From contig NC_064548.1 of the NCBI RefSeq assembly GCF_023856365.1, forward strand, positions 11,953,642 to 12,017,641: 64,000 bases of DNA, written 5' to 3'. Position numbers and translations under genes: made by a program. The notes under the pieces were generated by a model. That model worked only from the letters and a program-made list of their open reading frames with translations. It had not been told where the DNA came from and made no database searches. The number at the start of each line of letters is the position of its first letter. Positions within the stretch are counted from its first letter, which is position 1. This document shows positions 1 to 12,400 of this stretch, in pieces. The stretch comes from Brienomyrus brachyistius (Eukaryota; Chordata; Actinopteri; Osteoglossiformes; Mormyridae).

Positions 1-158
1 ACATCAACAACCATTCTTTCAACTTCTGTTTTATATAATAATAGTTAACTTAGTTAACTTGTGAACAAGACTAACTGCTGTTGAAATGTGGTTATTCATT
101 TTTACTTGAGTACTGCAAAACATCTAATCTTATTTATTCATCCATTCTTCTAACTCAC

Positions 159-381
159 CAAGGAGCAGGTAAGGCTTGATGACTCCAACTTGGAGATCCA
201 AACTATTATCTTCAACGTAACCATACGCTCCCTCTGGCTGCTCGCTATCTTCAACGACACACAAATTGGAACCCTGCCGCGTTTCGATTAGTCTCTTTCC
301 GCCTAAGGTTGTCACCTGAGTGCACTGTTTTCTCAGGGCGGTCTTAGAAAATGTTTTAATTTCATTTGCAAGAGACTGCAT
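159..381 (-). CDS. dusp19: dusp19 first coding exon (dual specificity phosphatase 19), partial
   Basis: The minus-strand reading frame begins [13 protein letters not shown] at 381 and runs through [12 protein letters not shown] and [14 protein letters not shown]. This matches the N-terminus of vertebrate DUSP19 (SKRP1), a dual-specificity phosphatase and scaffold of the JNK pathway. The exon ends at 159 in front of a GTGAGT donor, after 74 codons plus one base. Downstream exons, including the catalytic HCxxGxxR domain, lie beyond the left edge, so catalytic competence cannot be judged. The frame stays open upstream to another ATG at 438, but similarity to DUSP19 begins at the Met at 381, so I chose that start. 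The gene is head-to-head with nckap1, with about 0.9 kb between the start codons. The human pair is divergent as well (established knowledge). Confidence 0.85.
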
Positions 382-1289
382 CGCGTATATATGGATGTTT
401 AACAACGAAAGAAAGGAGAGGTGCCCCAAAAAATCCAAATAGCCAATTATTGAAAGTAGACTGCTTAAGTATTAAGGATTACAATATTGGTAAATCAACT
501 ATCATATTTTTATTGCTATCTAATGAAAATATTGCCACCTAGTGGTTTGGAATACAACATCTGCATTAGGACATTTGGAATGCAAAAACAGCTAGCTAAA
601 CTATCTGGTAAACCGTGTTTGCTGTGTAGAAATTTTATTTTCTTGTATTTGAATGATGTAAAGTCTTTGTAAAAGCGATCAGACAAACAACACTAGTTAC
701 GCCGAGTAATATATTTTGTCGTCCGTACACCGACCAGCTGCCACTGACAGCTGGGCCGAACGTGACGCAATTAACAACCGTGTAACGCGGAAACGTCTAT
801 ATGCACATGCGCAGTAGGTAAATAATCCGACGCTAAATCAGTAGAACAGTCTCTGGTTTACGTTATGTTGAAAGCATAGCTCATGCAACATAAAGCACCG
901 CATTGCTACAGAAAACGAAACAATAAATTCTCAAATAAATCCATAGTCCTCATGCCGTAGTGTTTCAGTACAAAGCAACGCCACCTCACGCCCCAAAATT
1001 ATGACTCATTACCAAAGCGAACCACAAAGGCGGAAATGGCGGCAGCACGCGTCACGTGACAAGCCACGTGACGCGCGGGTGTCGCAGGAAACAGCCTCGT
1101 TCTGAGGATGAGGGCAACACCTATAGAAAACAGGGAGACGGCCGGAGGGTGGTCCGCTCTTCACTCGCCTGTTTACCCGTAATATGGGTGATTTCTAACA
1201 GTAAAAACGCCCGGGCTACCTTATTTTCACCATAAACACTACACCGAAGGGTAATTCTACCGTTTCGTGACGCGAACGTGAAAGGCGGC
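382..1289. promoter_or_regulatory. bidirectional promoter region between dusp19 and nckap1
   Basis: This 0.9-kb gap separates two divergent start codons. CpG density rises from about 700 onward. Visible elements are an NRF1-like TGCACATGCGCA near 802-813, a YY1-like AAATGGCGGC at 1034-1043, and two CACGTG boxes at 1053-1058 and 1065-1070 in a perfect inverted repeat. No TATA box is evident, which fits a housekeeping CpG-type promoter. Transcription start sites are not visible in sequence, so how the elements divide between the two genes is inference. An open frame at 487-672 resembles no protein I know. Confidence 0.6.
1048..1075. promoter_or_regulatory. twin E-box palindrome (CLEAR/USF-type)
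   Basis: CGCGTCACGTG at 1048-1058 is followed, after a 6-bp spacer, by its exact reverse complement CACGTGACGCG at 1065-1075. The left half contains GTCACGTGAC, the known CLEAR consensus bound by TFEB/MITF-family factors; USF and MYC/MAX also bind CACGTG. The site lies about 215 bp upstream of the nckap1 ATG. Function is inferred from the motif only. Confidence 0.6.
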
Positions 1290-4200
1290 ATGTCGAAGGG
1301 TGTGCTGCAGCCGAGCCAGCAGAAGCTGGCGGAGAAACTGACCATCTTAAATGATAGAGGAATCGGGATGCTGACTCGCATCTATAACATCAAGAAGGTA
1401 AGGTATGAGTGCGGCGCAGACCGTTTTCCCAAAACAAAAGGCCTGTTTTAAATTCGATGTTTTGCTGTATGTTTGCTTTGGGTTTAGCAGCAATAGCAGT
1501 GAAACATGACTGCGGCGTATATGAATGGACAGGAATGCAGTCGAGGCCCTAGAAGGCATGTTGATGCATCGGGCAGCGACACCAGCTAATCATCACGCTT
1601 TTTGGGATGTGTTTCAATGCAATACTTAACATGTGTTGCACGATTCCTTCTTTTACTGACCTTTATTCGCGATGAATGCCATATTAGTTACGCGTATGAG
1701 AATGATCTTCGTCGATGAAGATTAACAGCTGCAGTGATAGGAACTGAAACAGTCGTCTTTATTTTGGGTGCCATAGCTGTTCGTATTATTTATCCAAATT
1801 CATTTAAGTTTATCTGCAAAAATGAAGTAACTACAGTGAAATAAATATAATATTAATTCGCTTAACTCGGGACATGAGTCTTTATATCTGCTTTGGACAT
1901 ATTTAGGGGGTCTGCATAAGGAAATAGCTATAGCACAACTTAATGATTGGTGCCGTGGTGATTTAAAAGTTACCTGAGTAATTTAGCACTGTATTTGATA
2001 TGATGGTATGATTGTTTGGGATAAATTGACACTGTTTAGTTGGTGGGGGAAATAGGTTATGTATGCAGTTCAGTCGGACAGTGATTAACCGTTTTTGTCA
2101 TTCTCATGTGCAGATGTCAAGAGTAGATTAAAGAAAAAAAAATCGGGAATTTTCTTCTCTTAAAGATGCTATGTCACGAATACAGTCATAGGAACAAAAT
2201 TGAGGCATTAATGGCATTATGCAAAGAAATGAGACTGAGAGTGTTTTCTAAGTTTTACAAAATACTTCTTGTTTTATTGTTGTTATTATTATTTGTAATT
2301 AATTCAGTTGGAGCTGTCCATGTTCTTGGGTACTGAAATGTAGAGTTAAGCCGAGAGGCCAGATGGAGTAGGAAATGGATGCCTTGCATAAAAATAAGAT
2401 GTTATATTTCCTGGGAATCTTTTTATGTCCTGGCAGAGTTGTGTGTATAAAGAAGCTGAACAGTGTGAGAGAGCTGCTTGTGATTGAATTTGGCACTTAC
2501 CCTTTCCTTTTGGCATTGTGAATAATAGTGTTGTGCAGTGGTGAAGTATTTTGAGCCGCCATGTTGCTTGACACAGAGCAGCAGTAGTTGGGATAATCCT
2601 TAATCACCATTTGCTAAAGTAAGTGTCAAGTTCCAAAAGAAATTTGTTAACCAAGTAGATCTGGCCTCCAAGGACCCTTGTCACAAAGACTTTCTGTTTG
2701 TGCTTTTGTTGTCATTTTTTTTTTCTGTTCTCGTTTAGTCTAAATCTGCTGAATGGTTTTGGGTTGTCTGTATTACGCTGTACCACTGTGATTTAAAAAA
2801 ACACTGCAGTGATTGTGCCATCATATTATTTGGCACTGGTTGTATATTATAACCAAAAGCATTTTTACTCAGATGTCATAACATGGGTAGGAGGATGGTT
2901 TAGTGATCATGTAAGGACTTGGATTTGAATCATGGTGGCTGTCAGTCTAACGATGAGTCATGCTCTTGTACCTTTTGAGAAGAAAAGTTTCTCTGATTTT
3001 ATCTAGTGAAATTCCTAACTGTAAAAATGTAAGTCCCTTTGGATATTGACTGTTTGAAATGAATATCAGTTTGTTCCTTGAATTTGCGGAACTGAGATGG
3101 CAGTGCTGGCTGTTGTCAGTACTTGGGTAAACAAATATTTCCTAAGGCTGCTGGGAAGGGATGCATTCATAGTGTTTTCTAATTCCCACTCTGGAACATT
3201 GGGCCTCACTTTTAATGTTTTAGGATTATTTATACAGATGCCTTTGCCCAAAGTAACGTACAGATGAGGATTAGATAAGCATGGTTAGCCAGTCCCAGGA
3301 GCCTATGAGGTTAAGGTCCTTGCTCAAAGGTTTACCTGAGAAACCTTTTTTGCCTGGGGATTTGAACTGGCACCATTTTGATCATGGGCGCAGGGGGTCA
3401 CACTGCCCTGTTCTTGTGGTCATCCTGGCTGGGGTTGTTGTCATTTAGGGAAACATTGAAGACTTATAAGCAGTGTTATCCATTATATTACAAGTATTAT
3501 GATACTTGTTTGTTTTCATACACCATATCCATGATGGCCCACTTGTGCATGCTTTGTGGCTCATTCGATGATGTCTCTGTTCTGTTCCATTTTTAAAAAT
3601 GTGAGTATCTTATGGATGTTCTATCAACTGGAATGTGTAAACTTGTGTTGCAGTGACTGGCAGACTCTGTTGCTAGGCAACTGGCAGGCACAGACCCAAA
3701 TACCAACATAGATACTCTGAAAATCTGGGTTTATTAAGCTGCATTAAGGGCTATGAACAAATAAAATGAACAAGATCTATGAATTGTTATGCTTAAGTAA
3801 TAATAGTAAGAAATCATGTAACAGTTACATTTAGGGCTGCACAATTCAGTAAAAAATGTAAATCAAATTTTTTTTGGCTTAGAATTGAGATCACGTTCTG
3901 TATTGCATTTTCTGTAACAATTTTTTTTCTCTCAAATTAAAATGTTTACTGCACTCAATAAACTGCAAAAGGAAGCAAAAAATATTACTGTGCAAAACAT
4001 ATGATCAATCCAGGACCAGCATATCAACTTCTGACAACAGAAAGGAAATGCTCAGTTGACCATTCAGTTAGGGCAACTAAAAGAGCCAATCCAATAGTTC
4101 CAGTACCAAAAGTGCCAGTGGGGTATTTTTTTGACAATTTGGGACTTTGGGGTGGGACTTGAAATGCTTTCTTTTTCGATTGGTTATGCAAATAGCCTGC

Positions 4201-6332
4201 CTCTGAAATGCAATACAACTGACATCTGGAAAAAAGTTGCTAACTCAGAAAATGACGATAATGAAGCAAAAAAATTTGTAATGAAAATAATATTAATGGA
4301 TGTGTGGATAAATGAACTAGATAAACTTTAAACCGATATTTATACATATACTATAATAATCTTGAAAAGATACAATAATTGAAATAGTGAAACTCATCTG
4401 CAGAGAAATGTGGAGCAAATATATATTTGTTGAAATGCAATTGAAACATTAGCTTCATAGTCAAAATAATGAATATAAGCAAGCAAATCATCTTATTAGA
4501 TTTGGTGGTGTGGTAAGTATTTAGCCTCGTCTTAAATATTTATCATTTGGTGTCCAAGTAACAGGGACCCAAATTTCATTTTAGAACAGTGCAGACAGTG
4601 TATGAGAGTGTCTTTGGATACCTTTGGATCTGACTATGCAGCAACTCTTGGATAATTAAAGCATTCGATGCACTTCAGAATATTTGTTCTTTGCAGAGAA
4701 CTGTACAAAACAGATGGCATTGTTTGATCACATTTAAATTTTAATGTCATTGTTCTTCAGAGTTACATTTTGAGAAATCAAATGGCTAGTTTTATTTTTG
4801 TGTTGATGTCAGAATAGTATGAGGGTGATCTTTTCTAGTATTTGAGTTTTGTCACTTACTGCAGTTAATTCCTTTATTTAAAATCTTTGTGAGGGATGAA
4901 TTGATTTGTGGAAAGGGTGATTCTTTTTTTTTCAGCTGGAAAAAAAGACCCCAGAAACTTCCTGTCAGGTCTTTGGAGAAGGCTCAGTGGAGAGATGCAG
5001 GATGTTCTTTCTTATCTTGTGTGTAAGGATAAGGGGTAATTGGTCAGGGAGGATCAGAGCAACCCAGTTCTGGTTGGATTCATCCGCACTTGTAGTAAAT
5101 TTTAAGCTCAGATGGGAAGATGAAGCGTTTAAAGCTGGACTAAAGGCAGTCAGTTCTACACTGTCCTTCCTAGTCTTTGGGACCAGAGGGTTTGTGGTTC
5201 AGCTTCTCTGAGCTCTGCTTAAAGCCCAGCAGAAGGCCCATCCATTCCTCCAGTGTGTGTCTGAGAGGAAATGGGACCAGCAGCCTTGTCCCCGATAGGG
5301 TGGCATCCGTCAGAGTGACCCTATCAGCCGTATAGTATCTTCTTCCTGTTCTGTGGCCTTCCTGTCGCACCGTGGAGCAGTAAAGGTCAGTCATAGCACT
5401 AACGAGTTTCAGAACCAGCAGCCATGTTCACGCAGGATTTTGATTTAGGCTGCAACTTGGGGAAATAAGCCTACGAGGTCATTCGTAATTTTCCATGTAT
5501 AGCACAAATAGCTTATCATTTTTTAGTTACCCCACCCAATCTGGAAGAATGAACGTAAAATATATTGTAGACTTTCTTGAGGATAAATGATTGTTTGTTA
5601 GGAATTAGCTGCCTTCTATGCCACTGCTACAGTTTAGCCAGGGGTAGAGGAGATCGTATAATCTGTTGTAGTCCTTTGTTGTATGATGTGCTTAAGCTGA
5701 TATTGTTCTAAAAATTTCTTGTATTGACACAAGCCGTTAAATCCAAGTGATTTCATACAGTTGTCAGCTCTAAGACCACCGTGTGTAGAATTGATTTATG
5801 AGCCGGGTTGGGGTTTGTTGTAGGTGAGTCGTAAATGCTTTAATGGCATTTTAAAAGCTTGATGCTTGTAACGTGTTTTTCAATATAAAGTCCAAGAAAA
5901 CGCAGGGGGTCTTGTGGCGGTGACCTGATCTGGAACATAAAAACTTCTGTGCCTATTCTGTATCATATGTTTCGTTTACTTGCTTGTTTGGTTGGTCGAT
6001 TATTTGTTGGCAGTGTGGATTTCATAAAGCTTTGTCTTATTTCCGATCCCTTAGGTTTAAGGTAGAATTGATGTATGCATGTTTCTGACTGTTTTTCTTT
6101 TTTGTTAATTATTTTTAAAACTTTCTCTTCTTAGGTTTATAAACAAATGCACCAGCCTTGATTGAAATGACTGTATTGAGTTCCTTCACCTTACTTGCAT
6201 GCTGCCGTTGTCGTTGTAGTTGTTTGTTGTTGCTGTTGATCCTGTTTTCCTTACTAATTGTACACCCTTTGACCCTCTTGAATGTAGATTTTTATGCAAA
6301 AAAAATATCTAAATTTCACCCTGTCCCTTGAG

Positions 6333-6414
<82 letters not shown>

Positions 6415-9400
6415 GCATTAGCTGGTGGAACAAGGCAGCATAAATATGAATCAACATGACAGCTGATACATGGCTTCCATCTGCAGAGAAATGTGGAACA
6501 AAATATATATTTGTTCAAATGCAAGAAAAGAACAGCAGCTGTAGCATTAGTTTCCCAAGCTAACTGTCTTTAAACTGGTACTGCATGATAGACATTGGCA
6601 ACCTGTGTTCATGTGTAATTTTCTCTTTTTCTGTTGCAATGCCTCCCCCAGCAAGGACAAGTTTGGAAGGTTTGCACAGTTTTCACCTTCCCTAAACCTC
6701 AATCCTCCCTCTCCCTGCCCCCCACCCCTGCCTGCCCGCCCGCTCTCTGACCAGCATCATGCTCCATGGCCTCCCTGTGTGTAATCCACAACACTGTCGC
6801 AAGAGATTAGACATCGGGCCGTCCAAAAAGAGTGTCAAAATATAAAATAGTGGGGGCGGCTCCCTTACTGTCATCATATCTCTTAATAAATGGAGACTTG
6901 TTTGTTTATTTTTGCTATGAGTTTATTATTTTTGTATTGGCTTCTTTGTTTCCCCTGTATGTTTGTGTTGTTAAAACCATACTGAGCTTCCCTTGAACGT
7001 TCAGGATTGAGTTTGCGTTATATTTGTTTAAATAAATGAGATAACGTGACATCTGATTGTTTTACTGGCACATTTCCTCTTTTTTTAGTATTGATAATTT
7101 TCTGCGTTTTAAGGCTGGTTTCTTAGCATTTTCGTTGAGAGTTCAGAGGAGAATATAAAATTCAGAGATTTTCAGACCCCCAAGTCATTTATTTGAAATA
7201 TTCAGGGTTTTAAAAGCCGGCAGCAATGAAGTTCTGATAGATTTCTAGTGCCTCCTTAGCCAAAAACACGTGAAAGAAAATGACGGTGACCCAGGGGATT
7301 GTGAAGAAGTAATGTATAACCTGCCTGACGATTTGACGGGTTGTTCGGCAGGGTAAGGCCTGTTGGGCCTGTGATGGCACTCATTTTCACACTGGCCTCA
7401 TTAATGTGAAGGATTGGACTGGGCCAGCTGGGCATCAAGGCTGTGTATTTGTAATTTTTTCCATGATTTGTTTATTTATTTATTTATTTTTTAATTTTAA
7501 GAATATTTTTCCACCCACAGCAATATGATGAAAATAACACAGTAGGTCTTGAAACCCTCTTGTTTTTATTCTGAACTTTTATTGTTATTATTATTAGTAG
7601 TAGTAGTAATAGTAGTAGTATTAGTATTAGTATTAGTAGTAGTAGTATTAGTATTATTAATCCCTGTTCCTTTATCTCTCTGCTTTGAGTTTTTCAGGAT
7701 TAAATATTGTAAGTGCATGCACATCATGTCAGTCACCTGACCACAATGCTGTGCCTCAAACGCATATCTGCTTACTATTTCCGGCTCCTCTGTCAGACAT
7801 CCACCACTCCAAAGAAATCCATCCTAAAAGACACTAAAAAAATTTCCAAAACCATACACTTATTCTTCCTGTAGGAGTGAGTGTGTTTTCATGCCTTGCT
7901 GAGTGGCACTAACTGGAAACTTCCCATGCAGCACCTGTGGAGCTGTCTATCTGACTGTCTCTTTCCTCGACTCTTTCACTGACTCCCTGACTTTATCTCT
8001 CCTTGACTCTTTGACTCCCTGGCTCTTGACTTTCTCTCTGACTCTCCCTGACTCTCATTGCATTTTTCAGCTGTGACAAACTCCCCACACTGTCTGCTCA
8101 TCACGTCACCTGTTCACCAAAAACAAACAGATAGCTCTGTGTTTTGCTCTCTGCCTATATACTGTCCATCATGCAGCTTCTTTTGCACACCATGCCTTGT
8201 TGGCTGTAGCATTTTTAGCCCGTTTGTGTTCTGTCTGTGCCTTTCTCTCCCAGGCGTGCGGGGACCCCAAAGCTAAACCCTCCTACCTGATCGACAAAAA
8301 CCTGGAGTCGGCTGTGAAGTTTATCGTCCGGAAATTCCCTGCCGTGGAAACGCGCAACAACAACGTAAGTGACATCTCTTACAATGTTGCGGATAATAAT
8401 AAATCTGAGTATGGGTTATATAAAGATGATCATTTAATTGCCAGTTGATTTTGTTCAGCTCAGTCCTTGTTTTAGCAGTCAGCCTAAATGTATTCATTTA
8501 TAAGCATGTGCTATGAAGAATAATACATAATAATGCTTACTGTTGTTATTGCGGAGCCTTGAAATGGAATGTGTAGTAAGACTAGCACCTTCTGGACTAG
8601 CAGTGAAAGCCCCAGTGTGAGGTGGACAGAGACTTGTTTTTTTGGAGAGTGTGTGTGCTTGTGAGACTCTCGCAGATCACGGTGACTAATGGTGGCCTGC
8701 CCTGGCACACTCTGCTGGGCCAAACACACCCTATGCTGTTCACGCCTGCTCCCTCCTCCTCCCAGGGCGTCAGGCCCTCTGCCCCGCAGAGCGACGAGAA
8801 CACCAGCCAATCAGATAGCTACTGCCCTTCAGGCCTTTTATTTCCCTCCAATATGCCTAGCACGGCAAGCCAGGAGGGTCAAAAAAGCTAAATGCGTATA
8901 ATTACAGATAATTGCCCCTCGGGGACAAATAAAGTTATTTGAATTTGAATTCATCTTTTCTAACAGGCACAAAGCAATTTGTTCTGCATTTTGGGTACTT
9001 GGGGATGCAGAATAATAATCTGCATGAAATCTATGTAAATACAACGCTTTAAACACATGAAAACAAAATGTCTAAATGTTAATACGTCTTTCATTTTAAG
9101 TGTCTTTTGATCTGGTGCAGTTTCATTCTAGCCTTCAGTGTTTCTTTGATAGACCAGTGAATTCTGGAGATTTTATTTTTGTTTAGTAAAGGGAGCAGTT
9201 ACAGGAATGTAGACATTGTGTGGTCCCCACGGTTAAAGCGTGTACCTTTGGAATGTGGGCGGGCCTTTGGTACGTGGGCGGCCCCAATACATTCCTGCTG
9301 ACTGCAGCCACCTGTCACAATACCTTGCCTTTTATGACACTATGCACCTAAAAGCAATGTCCGTGTAAAAATCCATATGCCCTCTATCGGCGGGACAGTG

Positions 9401-12400
9401 CAACGGGATTGCAAATAGGAAACAGATGGGAGTTTTGATCCAAAGTATTTTACAAACGGAACATCCATTTACAGTTGTCATTATTCTTTTTAATTTAATG
9501 TCATGCATCCTCATGATTCCACTGTGCTGTAATTGTCAAGTGTATTTTGGTCTGTCAGCAGTTCTGGTCGCATTCTTTATCTCTTGAAATGTTTTTGTTG
9601 AAATGCTTAAAAATTTAATTTTTTTTTTTCCTAACGTTCCCTTTTTGGTCCTTGTGTTTGTGGTAGAGGTGCCGTTTGGAATGACTTTGTTCTGTATCAT
9701 GTTTAACTGTCTTATTTTGTTGTTTTTTTTATTATTTCTTTTTGTATTTGTTTTTTTTTTCCCCCAATCTGTTTTATTTTGCATGCTTATCTTGGCTTTT
9801 TCTGGAATATTCTTTTTGGTAAGTTTGGGCTCCCCAGAGTGCCAGTTTGCTTTAAGTACCAATCCTTCTTTCTGTAGTAGTTATCTTTTTCATTTTTCTC
9901 ACATAAGCTGTTTTGTAACTCATCTTCAAGGACCATGCAGAGGAATCTAAGAATCACAAAGCAGAACAAAACACAGTTTGGTACTTCCATAATCACGTGA
10001 AATACTTATGTAAATCATGTATAATCATTATGAAAGAGGCCATCCCTTTTTTGATGAAAATTAAAAATTGGTGAAATAGACATGAAGTTTTGGATGCGAT
10101 CTGTTTAGATTGTGATGTCCTTCTTAGATTCCCTCAGTCCTGTGTTGCTTGGTGACATGTTTGGTCATTACATCATCATATTGAGCATCTCATCTCAACA
10201 TTACTCGTAATTCAAGGAACACAGCTATGTACAGCAGTACCTTTCAGTGAAAAATAGCATGTACAAGGAATTCAGACATCAAGGTTCTGGCTAATCAGAC
10301 ATTTCTGTCCACCATCTCTGCTGAATATTTTGATTTTTACAAAATTGAAAGAATGTTTAGAGGGATTTTAAATGTAACCCTCTTTTTGTTAAATAATTCC
10401 AATCTTGCTATTTTTCTTTGAATAGAATGAAAATTGATTTTCAATAGCTAAATATCACGCAGATTTTTAGAAACTTAACAATGTTACATCAGAACCATTT
10501 CTTAAATTAACTGCTCAAGCCATCCTGACTATAAGCTGAATAACACTAGACGGAAATGAAATTTCTAAAAACAAAATATCCATCATACTAATAAATTCCT
10601 CTAATTAGTGACCTATTAACTTTTTGAAGTGTTCTGATTTAACTTAAGAGCTTTGTTACAGCTTGGTTTTTTATCAGAATGTTTAATGCAGAACAATTTT
10701 AAATAAATTTTTTGGCTTTGTGCTTGATATTGAGATTTTTCTAACAATACTATATCAACTAACTGTCTTCCAGAGCAAATATGCACTGACTTGAATGTAA
10801 TAAGTCTTTAGATGTATTTGCATAACAGCTTTTTAGAATTTTTTTTGACAAAATTCAAAAATGACATTACTGACATTTATGCGGTATATACCATAATATG
10901 TCGTCTTCATGACTCATCACTTCAGGGTTGTGGGTTTGAAACACATGAAATTTAAGTGTATTGGTGACTCTAAATTATAGCCTATAGTCTGAGCGTTTGC
11001 TGTCAGAGAGCAACAGTCTGTCACAGCTGAATCATCTGTTGCAAGTCAAGGTAATGCCCTGTGGTATCTATATTTGTCATTGCAAAACATTTCCAAACCA
11101 AAAGGCTGGTTCTCATCAGCTTAACTTTCAGCAGTGCACATTTGTTCTGGTGTAGTTTGTAGAATTATGCAAGAAATTGTCAAAGTGTTATCAAAAGTGT
11201 GTCTGTCAAAAGTGGAAGCAGGGTTCTCAGGTTTATCAAGTACCTCCCTCCTTTTAGGTGTTTTGGTTTGTAAAACGTCTTTTACTTGAGGCTGAAGCAC
11301 TTTTGCTTTAGTGGGGCTGTGCAGACAGTGAGGGATTTTCAGCCTTTTGCCATTTTATGTGCCCAGCTCCATGTTTGATACCCTTCCCGGTATGTAATGG
11401 TCATTGTGGGGAAAATCCGTGAGAGACCCTCCCTTGACCCGATTAAATTTAGTAGCTGTCAACACAGGCACGGAGGTGCATAAATGCCACGTTTTATGAA
11501 GATGGCTTTTAAGAGTCTACAAATAATGCAAAGTGTATAAAACGGGCTCTCCATGCTATGTGAATGTTGATGGGTTTCTCTGGAAATTGGTCACACGGAC
11601 CCCCTAATGGGCATTGTCACCTGGCTCATGCGCCTGTCAGAGATGGGGAGGTGTCAGCCATTTTGGCTTGGGGAGAAGACCCCAATATGTACAGACCAAG
11701 TGGCCTGGTCTAACCTAACTTTACTCTGCATCAGGATAGTTGCACAGGGTAAACAGGATTTGGGAACAACTAATTCAGTCTGGGAGTGTTTAGAAAGACA
11801 TAAAATGAAAAGCCTATGGACAGAGTGCAACGTGAACCCTTGCTGAAGACTTTGACATGAGTTGCCATGGCAGTGAGCTCCTGATGTTCCGCCTGTCTAA
11901 CCGCTGCCACTTTCTTTCCACAGCAACAGCTCGCTCAGCTACAAAAAGAAAAGTCAGAGATCCTTAAGAATCTCGCTTTGTATTACTTCACTTTTGTCGA
12001 TGTAATGGAGTTTAAGGTAAGACATCCTTCCTCCACTGCTTATACAGTGTACTGTATATTGAATTACAATTCAAAAAGTCAACTTCTGGGGTGTGTGCTT
12101 GCTGCTACTCTGTTCAGTGTTTGCATGGATTAGGCATTGGGCAGAGTCATGAGGTCCAGTGGCTGTGACGCATCTGTTGGTGGAGAAAGATTCATCGATC
12201 TTGACTTTGGTGCTGTGATCTTCGCAGAATCAATGGAGGCTCTGATCAGGGCTCTCGAGAGACCGAGCGAGGAGTTTGAGTGTGTGGGCTTCTGAGTGTC
12301 CTGGATAAAAACCAAGATCCAGGCCTTTAATGACTTCTTGGGCACAGCCATCAGGAGTGTGTCTGTCTGCAGAGAGAGTGTTGACCGCGTTGAAGGATTC

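Larger units (their letters stand above)
1398..8253 (+). other. nckap1 intron 1
   Basis: This 6.9-kb first intron is the longest in the gene. It contains SINE-like fragments near 2882-3050 and 3237-3400, a 74-bp TG array at 6336-6409, a TTA/GTA microsatellite at 7581-7661, and a pyrimidine-rich run of TGACTC-type units at 7952-8057 shortly before exon 2. I see no coding exon of another gene in it. First introns often carry regulatory elements, but nothing here can be assigned by eye. Confidence 0.7.

Noticed and set aside
6254..6524. Two minus-strand frames rich in His and Thr
   Set aside because: They are translations of the TG microsatellite and carry no independent coding signal.
9603..9950. 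115-codon Phe/Leu-rich frame
   Set aside because: It is translation of a T-rich low-complexity intron segment, not a membrane protein gene.
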